NCBI RefSeq assembly: GCF_013372205.1
Contig: NZ_CP053831.1
Coordinates: forward strand, 682,001 to 746,000
Reading direction: 5' to 3'
Length of the DNA stretch: 64,000 nucleotides
Source of the DNA: Campylobacter mucosalis
GTDB taxonomy: Bacteria > Campylobacterota > Campylobacteria > Campylobacterales > Campylobacteraceae
Shown here: piece by piece, positions 36,240 through 44,069 of the stretch
How positions within the stretch are numbered: the first letter of the stretch is position 1
Layout: each line of letters opens with the position of its first letter
Notes under the pieces: generated by a model
Seen by the model: only the letters and a program-made list of their open reading frames with translations
What the model was told of the DNA's origin: nothing
Databases searched by the model: none
Program-made: the position numbers and the translations under genes

Positions 36240-36845
36240 TTATTCATCTATGTTATCCTTTTGTGATTTTGCTAAAATTTGAGTGGCTAAAGCACCAAGT
36301 GCTAGTCCGCCAAAAAATGGAAAATTTGGGTTTGATAGTAGTTTTGAGATCTCCTCTTTACTGGCTTTGCCAGATACGATGTCGCCTAGTTTTAGACTCA
36401 TATCGTTAAAGCTATTTTGATAGTTTGATAAAAAATCGCTATTTATAAAATTTTCATTTGCGTTCTCAACTTTATGCGAGTTTTGTAGGATGTTTTTTAA
36501 AGCCGGTATATACTCGTTGTTTGAGGTTGCCCAAAGCCTAAAAAATATATCCCTTAGCGTGTCATTTTCGCACTCATCTGTTAAATTTTCGTATGTTTTA
36601 TTAAGCGTTATCTCATAATTTAACGCAAAAATAGTCGCTTCAAACTCATCATTTGGAGTCAAAATGGGTAGTATGGTTTGATCGTTTGTTTTTATGTCGC
36701 TGAAATTTTTAAGCAAAGCTATCCCATTTTTTCTGATTGCTAAAATTTGCTTAAATGTTTCATTGAAATTTTGCAAACTCTCATATAGCTTCTCTCCACT
36801 TTTTTCAATCGTTAGTGCGAGTTCAAGAGAGTCGTTTAAGTTCAC
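36240..36845 (-). CDS. ferritin-like protein with C-terminal membrane helix
   Basis: A 201-residue protein. Residues about 1-115 form two helical hairpins like rubrerythrin/ferritin-like domains: LELALTIEKSGEKLYESLQN carries Glu residues at the first-helix position, and ALNYEITLNKTYENLTDE with ATSNNEYIPALKNI carries others. The full metal-ligand set is not certain by eye. A linker leads to a C-terminal glycine-rich helix FFGGLALGALATQILA. So this is a membrane-tethered ferritin-like protein, a possible metal-binding or redox partner of the ATPase. Its ATG overlaps the HMA gene stop by four bases. Confidence 0.65.
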   Translation of the reverse strand: MNLNDSLELALTIEKSGEKLYESLQNFNETFKQILAIRKNGIALLKNFSDIKTNDQTILPILTPNDEFEATIFALNYEITLNKTYENLTDECENDTLRDIFFRLWATSNNEYIPALKNILQNSHKVENANENFINSDFLSNYQNSFNDMSLKLGDIVSGKASKEEISKLLSNPNFPFFGGLALGALATQILAKSQKDNIDE

Positions 36846-37159
36846 GCTATGCTCCTTGCTACGGCATTTATTTTATTTGCTAAGTGGTCTAAATTTTTAC
36901 CACCAAGCAGATCGTCCCATAAATTTTTAGTAAAAATTTCGCTATCATATTGTATTGTTACTGAGCCTATGATTTTGTTAAATTTTACATCTTTTATGCC
37001 ATTTATCTTTGCGATCGTTTCATCAAGTTTGCTTAAGTCGGTGGTGTCTGAAAGCTCTTTGATTTTCGGGCTTACACGCACTCTTAATCTGCCTGGAGTA
37101 TGCGAGATCGTCGTAAAGTAAGACGCGACTTTTGTTAAAATTTCAGGTGTTACGCTCAT
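36842..37159 (-). CDS. cysteine-free HMA-like protein (HMA_2 type)
   Basis: A 105-residue protein from ATG 37159, which has AAGGAACATT just before it; a longer frame begins at 37186. The sequence HTPGRLRVRVSPKI then NGIKDVKFNKIIGSVTIQYD follows the HMA beta-alpha-beta pattern but lacks the CxxC loop, as in HMA_2 domains attached to or beside some P1B ATPases. The same NRVRLI-type strand begins the ATPase itself. It probably docks onto the pump or senses state, not metal through Cys. First gene after the Fur-like regulator, 75 bases away. Confidence 0.7.
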   Translation of the reverse strand: MSVTPEILTKVASYFTTISHTPGRLRVRVSPKIKELSDTTDLSKLDETIAKINGIKDVKFNKIIGSVTIQYDSEIFTKNLWDDLLGGKNLDHLANKINAVARSIA

Positions 37160-37233
37160 AATGTTCCTTGTATAAATATCTGTCATTATCTTATTTAGAT
37201 ACTTAAATGTAACTTAAAGCTTTTTGCATATCG

Positions 37234-37671
37234 TTATCGTTTTATGCACTCATCACAAATACCATAAAGTATCATCGAGTGCGTTTTTATCTCAAAGCCC
37301 TTTGCTTTGGCTATATTTTCTTGTTGCTCTTCAATCATATCATCGTGAAACTCTATCACTTTTTGGCACTTTTCACATATGATGTGGTCGTGATGGGAGC
37401 TTAAATTTAGCTCATATTTTTTAATGCCATTATCCTCGTAAGTGTTTGTCAGGCGGCACTCATCTAGAAAATTTAGTAGAGTGTAGATAGCAGGTAATGA
37501 AATTTTATCTTTAAAACGTTTTTGAAACTCAAGCTGTATCTCATTAGCACTTAAATGCTTTTCGCTTGTGTATAATATGTTTAGGATACGCTCTTTTATA
37601 TATGAGTTTTTGTGGTTTAGCTCTGATAAAAATGCTGAGAAATTTTTATAAAAGTTATCAAAATTATTCAT
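37234..37671 (-). CDS. Fur-family transcriptional regulator
   Basis: A 145-residue regulator. Winged-helix domain about 20-85 (LSANEIQLEFQKRFKDKISLP then AIYTLLNFLDECRLT), then the metal motifs SSHHDHIICEKCQKVIEF and ILYGICDECIKR, with CxxC pairs for structural zinc. It resembles Zur, PerR and Fur; the subtype cannot be fixed. It is the first gene of the minus-strand block ahead of the HMA and ATPase genes and likely controls it, in response to the metal handled by the operon. Confidence 0.88.
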   Translation of the reverse strand: MNNFDNFYKNFSAFLSELNHKNSYIKERILNILYTSEKHLSANEIQLEFQKRFKDKISLPAIYTLLNFLDECRLTNTYEDNGIKKYELNLSSHHDHIICEKCQKVIEFHDDMIEEQQENIAKAKGFEIKTHSMILYGICDECIKR

Positions 37672-37733
37672 ACGATACGCCTTAATTTTGGGATTTTATA
37701 CAAAAAAGACTTAACTACTCATAAATAAAGCAT

Positions 37734-37739
37734 ATTATA
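37734..37739 (-). promoter_or_regulatory. -10 box for the Fur-family gene
   Basis: Minus strand reads TTATAATATG (TATAAT) about 63 bases before the Fur-like ATG, next to the oppositely directed TATAGT box (37752-37757) that would serve the 69-aa gene. Confidence 0.45.
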
Positions 37740-37790
37740 AGGTTGTTTTGGTATAGTTTCGAGATTTTTTAATAAAATTAAAGGGTTTTT

Positions 37791-38000
37791 ATGACATACG
37801 ACGAACTTGAATTAGACGCCGTTTTGCTTGAAATTTTAGAAAATAGGGGTAGTTTTGACTCTATGGACGACGAGGAGCTTTATGAGCTTATCGAACACGT
37901 AGCGACTTTTACTGATGGGGATTATGAAGAGGCGTTTGAGTATATGACACAATTCTCCCCAATCCCTAAAAAACGCTTCGTTTCACTATTTATGGTCTAG
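37791..38000 (+). CDS. 69-residue acidic protein
   Basis: MTYDELELDAVLLEILENRG and DSMDDEELYELIEHVATFTD give a strongly acidic, helical, soluble protein of 69 residues ending KKRFVSLFMV. It has its own -10-like TATAGT, a start after TTAAAGGG, and a clear intrinsic terminator at its stop, so it is a monocistronic gene between the Fur-like regulator and formate dehydrogenase. Length and acidity suggest an inhibitor or mimic protein, but no family is recognised. Confidence 0.7.
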   Translation: MTYDELELDAVLLEILENRGSFDSMDDEELYELIEHVATFTDGDYEEAFEYMTQFSPIPKKRFVSLFMV

Positions 38001-38018
38001 TTTTTCTAGACCTTTTTT
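37994..38018 (+). terminator. intrinsic terminator after the 69-aa gene
   Basis: GGTCTAG-TTTTT-CTAGACC followed by TTTTTT; seven perfect pairs and a T run, overlapping the stop codon of the 69-aa gene. Confidence 0.8.
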
Positions 38019-38129
38019 GCAGTAAAATTCCACAAAAAACTTAACGTAAATTTAAAGTTATTAAACTTTTTATCTAATTTAAAAATTTAAATATAAATTA
38101 ATAATTCTTTAAAGATTAATATGCAAAAA

Positions 38130-38172
38130 TTACATAATTAAATATGCTAAAAAATAATATTTAATTATGTAA
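38130..38172. promoter_or_regulatory. perfect 16-bp inverted repeat before the formate dehydrogenase gene
   Basis: Arms TTACATAATTAAATAT (38130-38145) and ATATTTAATTATGTAA (38157-38172) are exact reverse complements with an 11-base spacer, ending 26 bases before the ATG. It can be a regulator operator or an RNA hairpin in the leader; the AAAGGAG ribosome site lies just downstream. No second copy is seen in the window. Confidence 0.7.
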
Positions 38173-38198
38173 GTTAAATTTATTTAAAGGAGAATGCT

Positions 38199-40466
38199 AT
38201 GAAAAGTGGAGGACGAGTCATCTGTCCGTATTGCGGAACCGGCTGTGAAGTCGAACTTTTTGTGGAAAATAACCACATAAAAAGTGCCGTTGGGGTTCAG
38301 AGCAACCCAGTAAATGAGGGCAGTCTTTGTCTAAAAGGTGCTTATGGCTGGGACTATGTTGGTGCTCCAGATCGCCTTACAAAGCCTCTTATACGCAAAA
38401 AAGATGGAGTGTTTAGCAAAGATGGCGATTTTGTTGAGGCAAGTTGGGACGAGGCACTTGATTTGGTAGCTAATAAAATAAAAGATGTCGTCGCAAAGCA
38501 CGGTGCTGACGCATTGGCTGGAAATTTTTCTGCTCGTTGCACACTTGAGGATAACTATGTTGCCCAAAAGCTTATGAGAATTTTGGGGACAAATAACATA
38601 GATCACTGTGCTCGTATTTGACACGCTCCAACAGTGGCAGGACTTGCCAAAACAATAGGTAACGGAGCGGCTACAAATAGCTTTACAGAGATCGGAATTC
38701 ACAGCAACTGCATAATGATGATAGGCTCAAATCCAGAAAATGGACATCCAATCGTAGCTATGCACGTTCAAAGAGCATTAAATAGAGGTGCTAAGCTAAT
38801 CGTCATAGATCCGATAAAGACGGAATTTGCAAATAGAGCTGATGTGCATTTGCAACTTGAGCCTGAGCATAACATACCAGTTATAAATGCGTTAATTTAC
38901 ACGATTATTGAGGAAAATTTGGTAAATTACGAGTTTGTAAAAGAGCATACAAATGGCTTTGAGTATGTAAAAGAGGCGGTTAGGGAGTATTCACCTGAAA
39001 AGGTCGCTTTATACACGAAGCTAAGGGCGGAGGATATTAGACGTGCTGCTAGAATTTATGCGACCACAAAACCAGCTGTCATTACTCACGGAATGGGTGT
39101 AACGCACTTTAATCACGGCGTTGGTGGTGTTTGCGATATTTCAAATTTAATGCTTATTACTGGTAATGTTTGTGAGCTTGGTAGTGGCGATTTGCCAATA
39201 AGGGGTCAAGAAAACGTTCAAGGCTGTTGTGATATGGGCGTTTTACCAAATGTATTTCCAAATTTAGGGGTGGTTACTGACCCAAAAGCTAGGGAGTGGT
39301 TTGAGGCTAAATGGCACTTGCCTAGCGGTCATTTAAGCGGTAAAATAGGTATTCACAAAACCGAAGTGCCTGATGCGATACTTGATGGAAGGGTAAAATT
39401 TTTCTGGACGATAGGAGAAAATCCAGTTATTTCAGAGCCAAACACAAATCACTTTTTAAAAGGTATCTCAGAGGTTGAGATGTATGTGGTACAAGATATT
39501 TTCTTAACCGAAACTGCACTAAAGGCAGATATCGTTTTGCCAGGTGTAGCAAGTAGTGAAAAAGAGGGGCTTTATGCAAACGCAGAGCGTAGAGTCCAGC
39601 ACAATGATGCTGTTATAACGCCACCAGGGGACGCAAGGCAGGACTGGTGGATTGTGTGCGAATTGGCACGTAGACTAGGGCTTGGGGAGCATTTTACATA
39701 CGGCAATCCTGAGCAAATTTGGGAGGAGGTTAGAAGGATTGATCCTAGAAGATATGGCGGTATGAGTTATTATAGGCTTAAAAAATACCACGGACTTCAC
39801 TGGCCTTGCCCTGATGAAAATAGCATGGGTGGACAGAGCTTGTATCTTGATAAGAAATTCTTTACCCCTGACGGAAAGGGAAATTTAGTTCCTTGTCTAT
39901 TTGTAGATAGTGCAGATAAGATCGAGAGTGCTAAGGCTGATTTTGCTACTCGTATGAATATGCCGTCTGAGTATCCAGTAATGGCAGGTTCTGTTGATGA
40001 AAAAACAGATGAACGCTACCCTATACAGCTTTTAACCACTCGTAAGGTCTATCAATACACCGTTGGCACTATGACAAGGCGTTCAAAGGCTATAGAAGAG
40101 GGCGGAGATAGCATAGGTCCGATAGCTGAGATGAATCCGGCTTTAGCACAAAGATATGGTATATCGCACGGAGATTTTATAAAAGCGTGGAGTAGATATG
40201 GGTATATTGTTGTTAAGGCTGATTTGACTGATTGTGTGCCTGACGGAATAATTCAAATGACATTCCACTACTGGGAGAGCTCTTGCAATGAGTTAACAAG
40301 CTCTGGTTGGGACTATATCTCTAAAACTCCTACATTTAAGGCGGCGATTCAGATTAAAAAAATTGATGAGGAGGAATTTTTGCGAGTTAGAGAGCTAAAA
40401 CGTGAGAAATTTCAAACCTCAAGGATCATTTTTGATGACTTTCACCACCATCCTATGACATTTTAA
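38199..40466 (+). CDS. fdhF: formate dehydrogenase, selenocysteine-containing (FdhF/FDH-H type)
   Basis: Reads through an in-frame TGA (38619-38621) as selenocysteine 141, giving about 755 residues. N-terminal 4Fe-4S ligands are Cys9, 12, 16 and 44 (CPYCGTGC...SLCLKG). The context DHCARI-Sec-HAPTVAGL matches the E. coli FdhF active site (Sec140), with His and Arg following in the expected places; the molybdopterin domains continue to the C-terminus. A SECIS-like hairpin lies directly after the TGA. Oxidises formate using Mo or W bis-MGD. The gene stands alone: no hydrogenase, FdhB or FdhD gene is adjacent, so its electron partner is unknown. Annotators usually split this into two ORFs. Confidence 0.93.
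38619..38649 (+). promoter_or_regulatory. SECIS-like element after the selenocysteine TGA
   Basis: TGACACGCTCCAACAG then TGGCA-GGACT-TGCCA (38635-38649): a five-bp stem with a five-base loop 11 bases downstream of the TGA, in the same layout as the bacterial fdhF SECIS, whose apical loop holds GGUCU. SelB binding at this place is needed for decoding. Confidence 0.7.
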
Positions 40467-40469
40467 ACT

Positions 40470-40493
40470 CTAGCCCCGTCTTTTTGGGGCTAG
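40470..40493 (+). terminator. terminator after fdhF
   Basis: CTAGCCCC-GTCTTTTT-GGGGCTAG, an eight-bp perfect stem three bases after the fdhF stop; the downstream T run is weak. Confidence 0.6.
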
Positions 40494-40551
40494 GTTAAGG
40501 TCTAAATTTAGATTTTACTTGTAAAATACATAAAAATTTCAAAGTTTTTAA

Positions 40552-41166
40552 ATGGAAATAATCTTAATCTTAGAATACGTAGGTATAGCCTCAGCAGCTC
40601 TTAGTGGATTTTTGTTTGGCGTTAAAAAGGGATGTGATTGGCTTGGAATTTTTCTAGCTTCGTTTTTAACGGCACTTGGTGGCGGTATCGTGCGTGATAT
40701 GATGGTGTTTCGTCCGGTTTATAGCTTTACGCATTACACGCCGGTTTTGATTGTTTTGATTGTGATTTTTATGGCTAGAGTTACAAAAATTTATAAAAAA
40801 CGTGAGAAAATTGAGAAGAAATTTATATTTATTTTTACAGATGCCATTGATGTTATATGCTTTTCGGTTGTCGGAGCGATAGTTGCGATACAGTATGATT
40901 ATAACGTGTTTGGCGTGGCATTAATAGCATTTTTTAACGGCGTTGGCGGTGGAATTTTGCGTGATATTTTGCTAAATGAAGTCCCTTGGTTTTTAACAAC
41001 TGGACTTTATGGCACTATAAGTATAGGGGTCGGCGTGGTTTATTATTTGCTTTATACGCTATCTCTTACTGCTTTGCCATTCGTGCTTTTGCTAATCGCC
41101 GTTGGTATTACGGTTCGTATGTTTGCATATTATAAAGGGTGGTCTTTGCCACCATTAAAGGATTAA
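40552..41166 (+). CDS. TRIC-like (UPF0126) membrane protein
   Basis: A 204-residue protein with two repeats of the UPF0126 motif: SAALSGFLFGVKKGCDWLGI then TALGGGIVRDMMVFRP, and later ALIAFFNGVGGGILRDILLN. Seven hydrophobic segments are visible, as in trimeric intracellular-cation-like channels; the GGG-RD motif in each repeat is characteristic. Presumed potassium- or glycine-related channel in the inner membrane. It ends two bases before argD. Confidence 0.85.
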   Translation: MEIILILEYVGIASAALSGFLFGVKKGCDWLGIFLASFLTALGGGIVRDMMVFRPVYSFTHYTPVLIVLIVIFMARVTKIYKKREKIEKKFIFIFTDAIDVICFSVVGAIVAIQYDYNVFGVALIAFFNGVGGGILRDILLNEVPWFLTTGLYGTISIGVGVVYYLLYTLSLTALPFVLLLIAVGITVRMFAYYKGWSLPPLKD

Positions 41167-41167
41167 G

Positions 41168-42325
41168 ATGTATTTAATGAACAACTATGCTAGATTTGAT
41201 GTCGGCTTTGAGCGTGGAGAGGGTGCTACGCTTTTTGATAAAAATGGCAAGGATTATATAGATTTTGCCGCTGGAATAGGTGTAAATGCACTTGGATACG
41301 CCAATAAAAGCGTGACAAAAGCCATTTGTAAACAGGCAAAAAAAGTGCTTCACACGTCAAATATCTATCATATCAAGCCACAAGAAAAACTGGCAAAAGA
41401 GATATCAAAACAGCTTGGCTATCATACATACGCATTTTTTTGCAACTCAGGTGCAGAGGCTAATGAGTGTGCTATAAAATTAGCTAGAAAATATGGCACA
41501 ACGCATTTTAGCAAAAAGAAATTTGAGATAATCTCACTAGGAAATTCCTTTCACGGACGAACTCTAGCGACATTAAGGGCAACCGGTCAGGATAAATTTC
41601 ATCCTGAAATTTTTGCTCCATACACCGAGGGCTTTAAATTTTGTAGTAGTATAGATGAGGTTATTGCAAGTATTAGCGATGAAACTGTGGCTGTTATGAT
41701 AGAGCTAGTGCAGGGTGAGGGTGGCATTAAGGCGTTTGATAAAGATGAGATAAAAAGGCTTTCTAAAGAGCTTAAAAAGCGTGAGTTGCTTTTGATTACA
41801 GATGAGGTTCAGTGTGGAGTTTATAGAACTGGCGAGTTTGTAACGAGTAAAATTTATGATATAAAGCCAGACATTATTACATTTGCTAAGGGACTTGGTG
41901 GCGGAGTGCCTATTGGTGCTTGTGTGAGCAGAAAAGATATATTTGCTAGTGGCGATCACGGCTCAACTTTTGGTGGAAATTTTCTAGCGTGTGCGAGTGG
42001 ACTTGCGACATTAAAAGAGCTAAAAAAGCTAAAAAAATCCGGAGAGTTAAAAAAGATCGCTAAAAATTTTGACTCTGAGCTTGATGGGCTTTTATCTAGT
42101 TATCCTAAAATTTTTAGCTCTAAACAGGGCATTGGTATGATGCTTGGGCTTGTTTTAAAAGATGAGAGTAATTTGGTAAAAATCATACAATCATCGCTAA
42201 AAAACGGCGTTTTGGTGCTTAGATCTGGCAAGGATACGCTTAGGTTTTTACCGCCTTTAAATATTAGCAAACAAGAGATAAAAGAGGGTTTTGCAAGGCT
42301 TAAAAAGGCAATTAGCGAAATTTAA
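41168..42325 (+). CDS. argD: acetylornithine aminotransferase
   Basis: A 385-residue class III aminotransferase. FAAGIGVNALGYANKSV at the start, FFCNSGAEANECAIKLARKY, FHGRTLATLRATGQ, ITDEVQCGVYRTG and the PLP-lysine region ITFAKGLGGGVPIGACVS are all typical of ArgD; the end is standard. It acts after ArgB and ArgC in arginine synthesis; argB is 39 kb away. It is convergent with truA, overlapping its stop by four bases. Confidence 0.93.
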   Translation: MYLMNNYARFDVGFERGEGATLFDKNGKDYIDFAAGIGVNALGYANKSVTKAICKQAKKVLHTSNIYHIKPQEKLAKEISKQLGYHTYAFFCNSGAEANECAIKLARKYGTTHFSKKKFEIISLGNSFHGRTLATLRATGQDKFHPEIFAPYTEGFKFCSSIDEVIASISDETVAVMIELVQGEGGIKAFDKDEIKRLSKELKKRELLLITDEVQCGVYRTGEFVTSKIYDIKPDIITFAKGLGGGVPIGACVSRKDIFASGDHGSTFGGNFLACASGLATLKELKKLKKSGELKKIAKNFDSELDGLLSSYPKIFSSKQGIGMMLGLVLKDESNLVKIIQSSLKNGVLVLRSGKDTLRFLPPLNISKQEIKEGFARLKKAISEI

Positions 42326-43047
42326 AAATAGTGAACCCTGTTTAGGTAAAGCCCTTGGGCTGGAGCTGGTATGCGTGTAAAAATGGCTTGATTTTCTAGC
42401 TGTTTTTTTATAAGCTCGTTTGCATTTTTGTGCTTTAGCCCTTTTAAAACAGCTGCTACCATAAGTCGCACCTGAGCCCTTAAAAAGCCATTTGCCTTAA
42501 AAACGATGATTGTTTTATTTTTATATTCGTAGCAAAATGCCTTGTAAATTTCCCTGACTGGATTTTTTGTGTCGCTACCAACTTTCATAAATGAGCTAAA
42601 ATCATGTCGCCCAATAAATAGCGATAGAAGCTCGTTTGCTTTTTTAACATCAAATTTTGGCAAAAACAGCTCATAGTTCGCCCTAAAAACGCTAAATTCA
42701 TCGTGACTTATGACATAGCGATAACTTCTAGATATGGCGTCAAAACGAGGCTGAAAATCATCACTTACTCGTCTTATAAATTTCACATTTATATGTGGTC
42801 TTGCGTGGCGATTTATCAGGCTTTTTAAACGCTCTAAGTCACTAAAATGCTCACCACACTCAACACTTGCACTTTGGTTATTTGCGTGAACATCTTTATC
42901 AGTCCTGCCACTTGAAGTAATCTTGCTAAAAATTCCAACGTGAGATAAGGCACGTTTTAGGGCATCTTCGACACCATTTTCGTGTGGCTGGGTTTGTGAG
43001 CCTTGAAATTTAGAGCCGTCATAGCTAAAGATGAGTTGAATTTTCAT
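42322..43047 (-). CDS. truA: tRNA pseudouridine(38-40) synthase
   Basis: A 241-residue protein with the catalytic Asp in TSSGRTDKDVHANNQSAS, FQPRFDAISRSYRYVI, and LFIGRHDFSSFMK, all characteristic of TruA. It modifies U38-U40 in the anticodon stem. Its start abuts the LptF-like gene end by one base. In C. jejuni truA follows the same permease and prepilin peptidase genes. Confidence 0.93.
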   Translation of the reverse strand: MKIQLIFSYDGSKFQGSQTQPHENGVEDALKRALSHVGIFSKITSSGRTDKDVHANNQSASVECGEHFSDLERLKSLINRHARPHINVKFIRRVSDDFQPRFDAISRSYRYVISHDEFSVFRANYELFLPKFDVKKANELLSLFIGRHDFSSFMKVGSDTKNPVREIYKAFCYEYKNKTIIVFKANGFLRAQVRLMVAAVLKGLKHKNANELIKKQLENQAIFTRIPAPAQGLYLNRVHYF

Positions 43048-44069
43048 TAGTATTTTTTAATGATTTTAGCTTTGTAGTAAAAAAAGCTAGATATCAAAAA
43101 TATGGCAAATATCGCAGGTATTGCAACAATTGGCTTTGCTCCAAGAATCATAATAAGCGAAAAGTATCCAAAAAGTACAGCAAACGTGCCTACATAGACA
43201 ATGCCCTTGTCGTATCGATACGTAACTATGCCAAAGCTAATGGCAAATAGTGTTGATGCAAGTGGAAACAGGGCGATTAAAATATATGTGCTTAAATCTT
43301 TTTTGCGTTTTTGGCTAGTTTTTGCCTCAAGCCAGTACTCCTTAATGCCAGATACCAAGCCCACGCTCTCATTTTGTTTTGTGCGTATTTTTAGCGTCTT
43401 AAACTCGCTTACGTGAAATGTTTGCTTGCCTATGTTGTAAGCCTTGCCGTTATCTAGCTTAAGTTCTATCACGCCATTTTCGTTATTGATTGTGGCTTGT
43501 TTGGCGATTAGTAGCTGTTTTTGCTCGCTGTTTTTTGGATTATACATTACGATATCTTTGTATGTTGTCTTATCATCGCTCTCTTCGGATATATAAACCA
43601 TCCAGTCAGAAAATTTCTGCCCAAATTGTCCACCTTTTAAATTTAGCTTCGCAATCGTCTTTTTGTAATCTATAAAATTTGCATTTAGCTCCGAGGCTTT
43701 TGGTATAAAAACTAGTGCGATGATAAGTAGCGTGACGCTTAAAAAGGCTGAAAATTTCAGAAAAAATCTAGATATTATGGTTGGCGAGTGACCTAATGTG
43801 AAAATAACAATAGTTTCATTTTCTTTTGATAGGCGAAAAAGCATCATTGCTAAAGATACGAAAAATGCTATAGGCACGACAAATAACAACACTCTTGGTA
43901 GGGTAAATGTGTATAGTTTAACTAGCTCAAAAAAGCTTATCTCGATGTATGCCGTGACCCTTGCTATCTGTATGAAAAATACGATTGACATTATCAAAAA
44001 AAGTGTGCTAAATAGCGAAGCAAAGGTACTTAGAAAGTGAGATAGTAAGTATTTATTTATTCTATTCAT
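43047..44069 (-). CDS. LptF/LptG-family permease
   Basis: A 340-residue inner-membrane protein of the YjgP/YjgQ family that forms the LPS-extracting ABC transporter LptB2FG. The order is as expected: two N-terminal membrane helices (FLSTFASLFSTLFLIMSIVF), a third near residue 60, a periplasmic beta-jellyroll domain about 120-235 (KGGQFGQKFSDWMVYISEES), then three C-terminal helices. LptF and LptG are hard to tell apart by eye, so no symbol is given. Overlaps the prepilin peptidase gene by eight bases. Confidence 0.85.
   Translation of the reverse strand: MNRINKYLLSHFLSTFASLFSTLFLIMSIVFFIQIARVTAYIEISFFELVKLYTFTLPRVLLFVVPIAFFVSLAMMLFRLSKENETIVIFTLGHSPTIISRFFLKFSAFLSVTLLIIALVFIPKASELNANFIDYKKTIAKLNLKGGQFGQKFSDWMVYISEESDDKTTYKDIVMYNPKNSEQKQLLIAKQATINNENGVIELKLDNGKAYNIGKQTFHVSEFKTLKIRTKQNESVGLVSGIKEYWLEAKTSQKRKKDLSTYILIALFPLASTLFAISFGIVTYRYDKGIVYVGTFAVLFGYFSLIMILGAKPIVAIPAIFAIFLISSFFYYKAKIIKKY

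Noticed and set aside
38199-38621. Formate dehydrogenase as a nonsense-mutated pseudogene
   Set aside because: The TGA is at the FdhF Sec position, flanking residues continue the active site on both sides, and a SECIS-like hairpin follows; sense read-through is far more likely.
38331-38702. Minus-strand ORF across the fdhF TGA
   Set aside because: Antisense to the selenocysteine region; the plus-strand reading has full protein and structural support.
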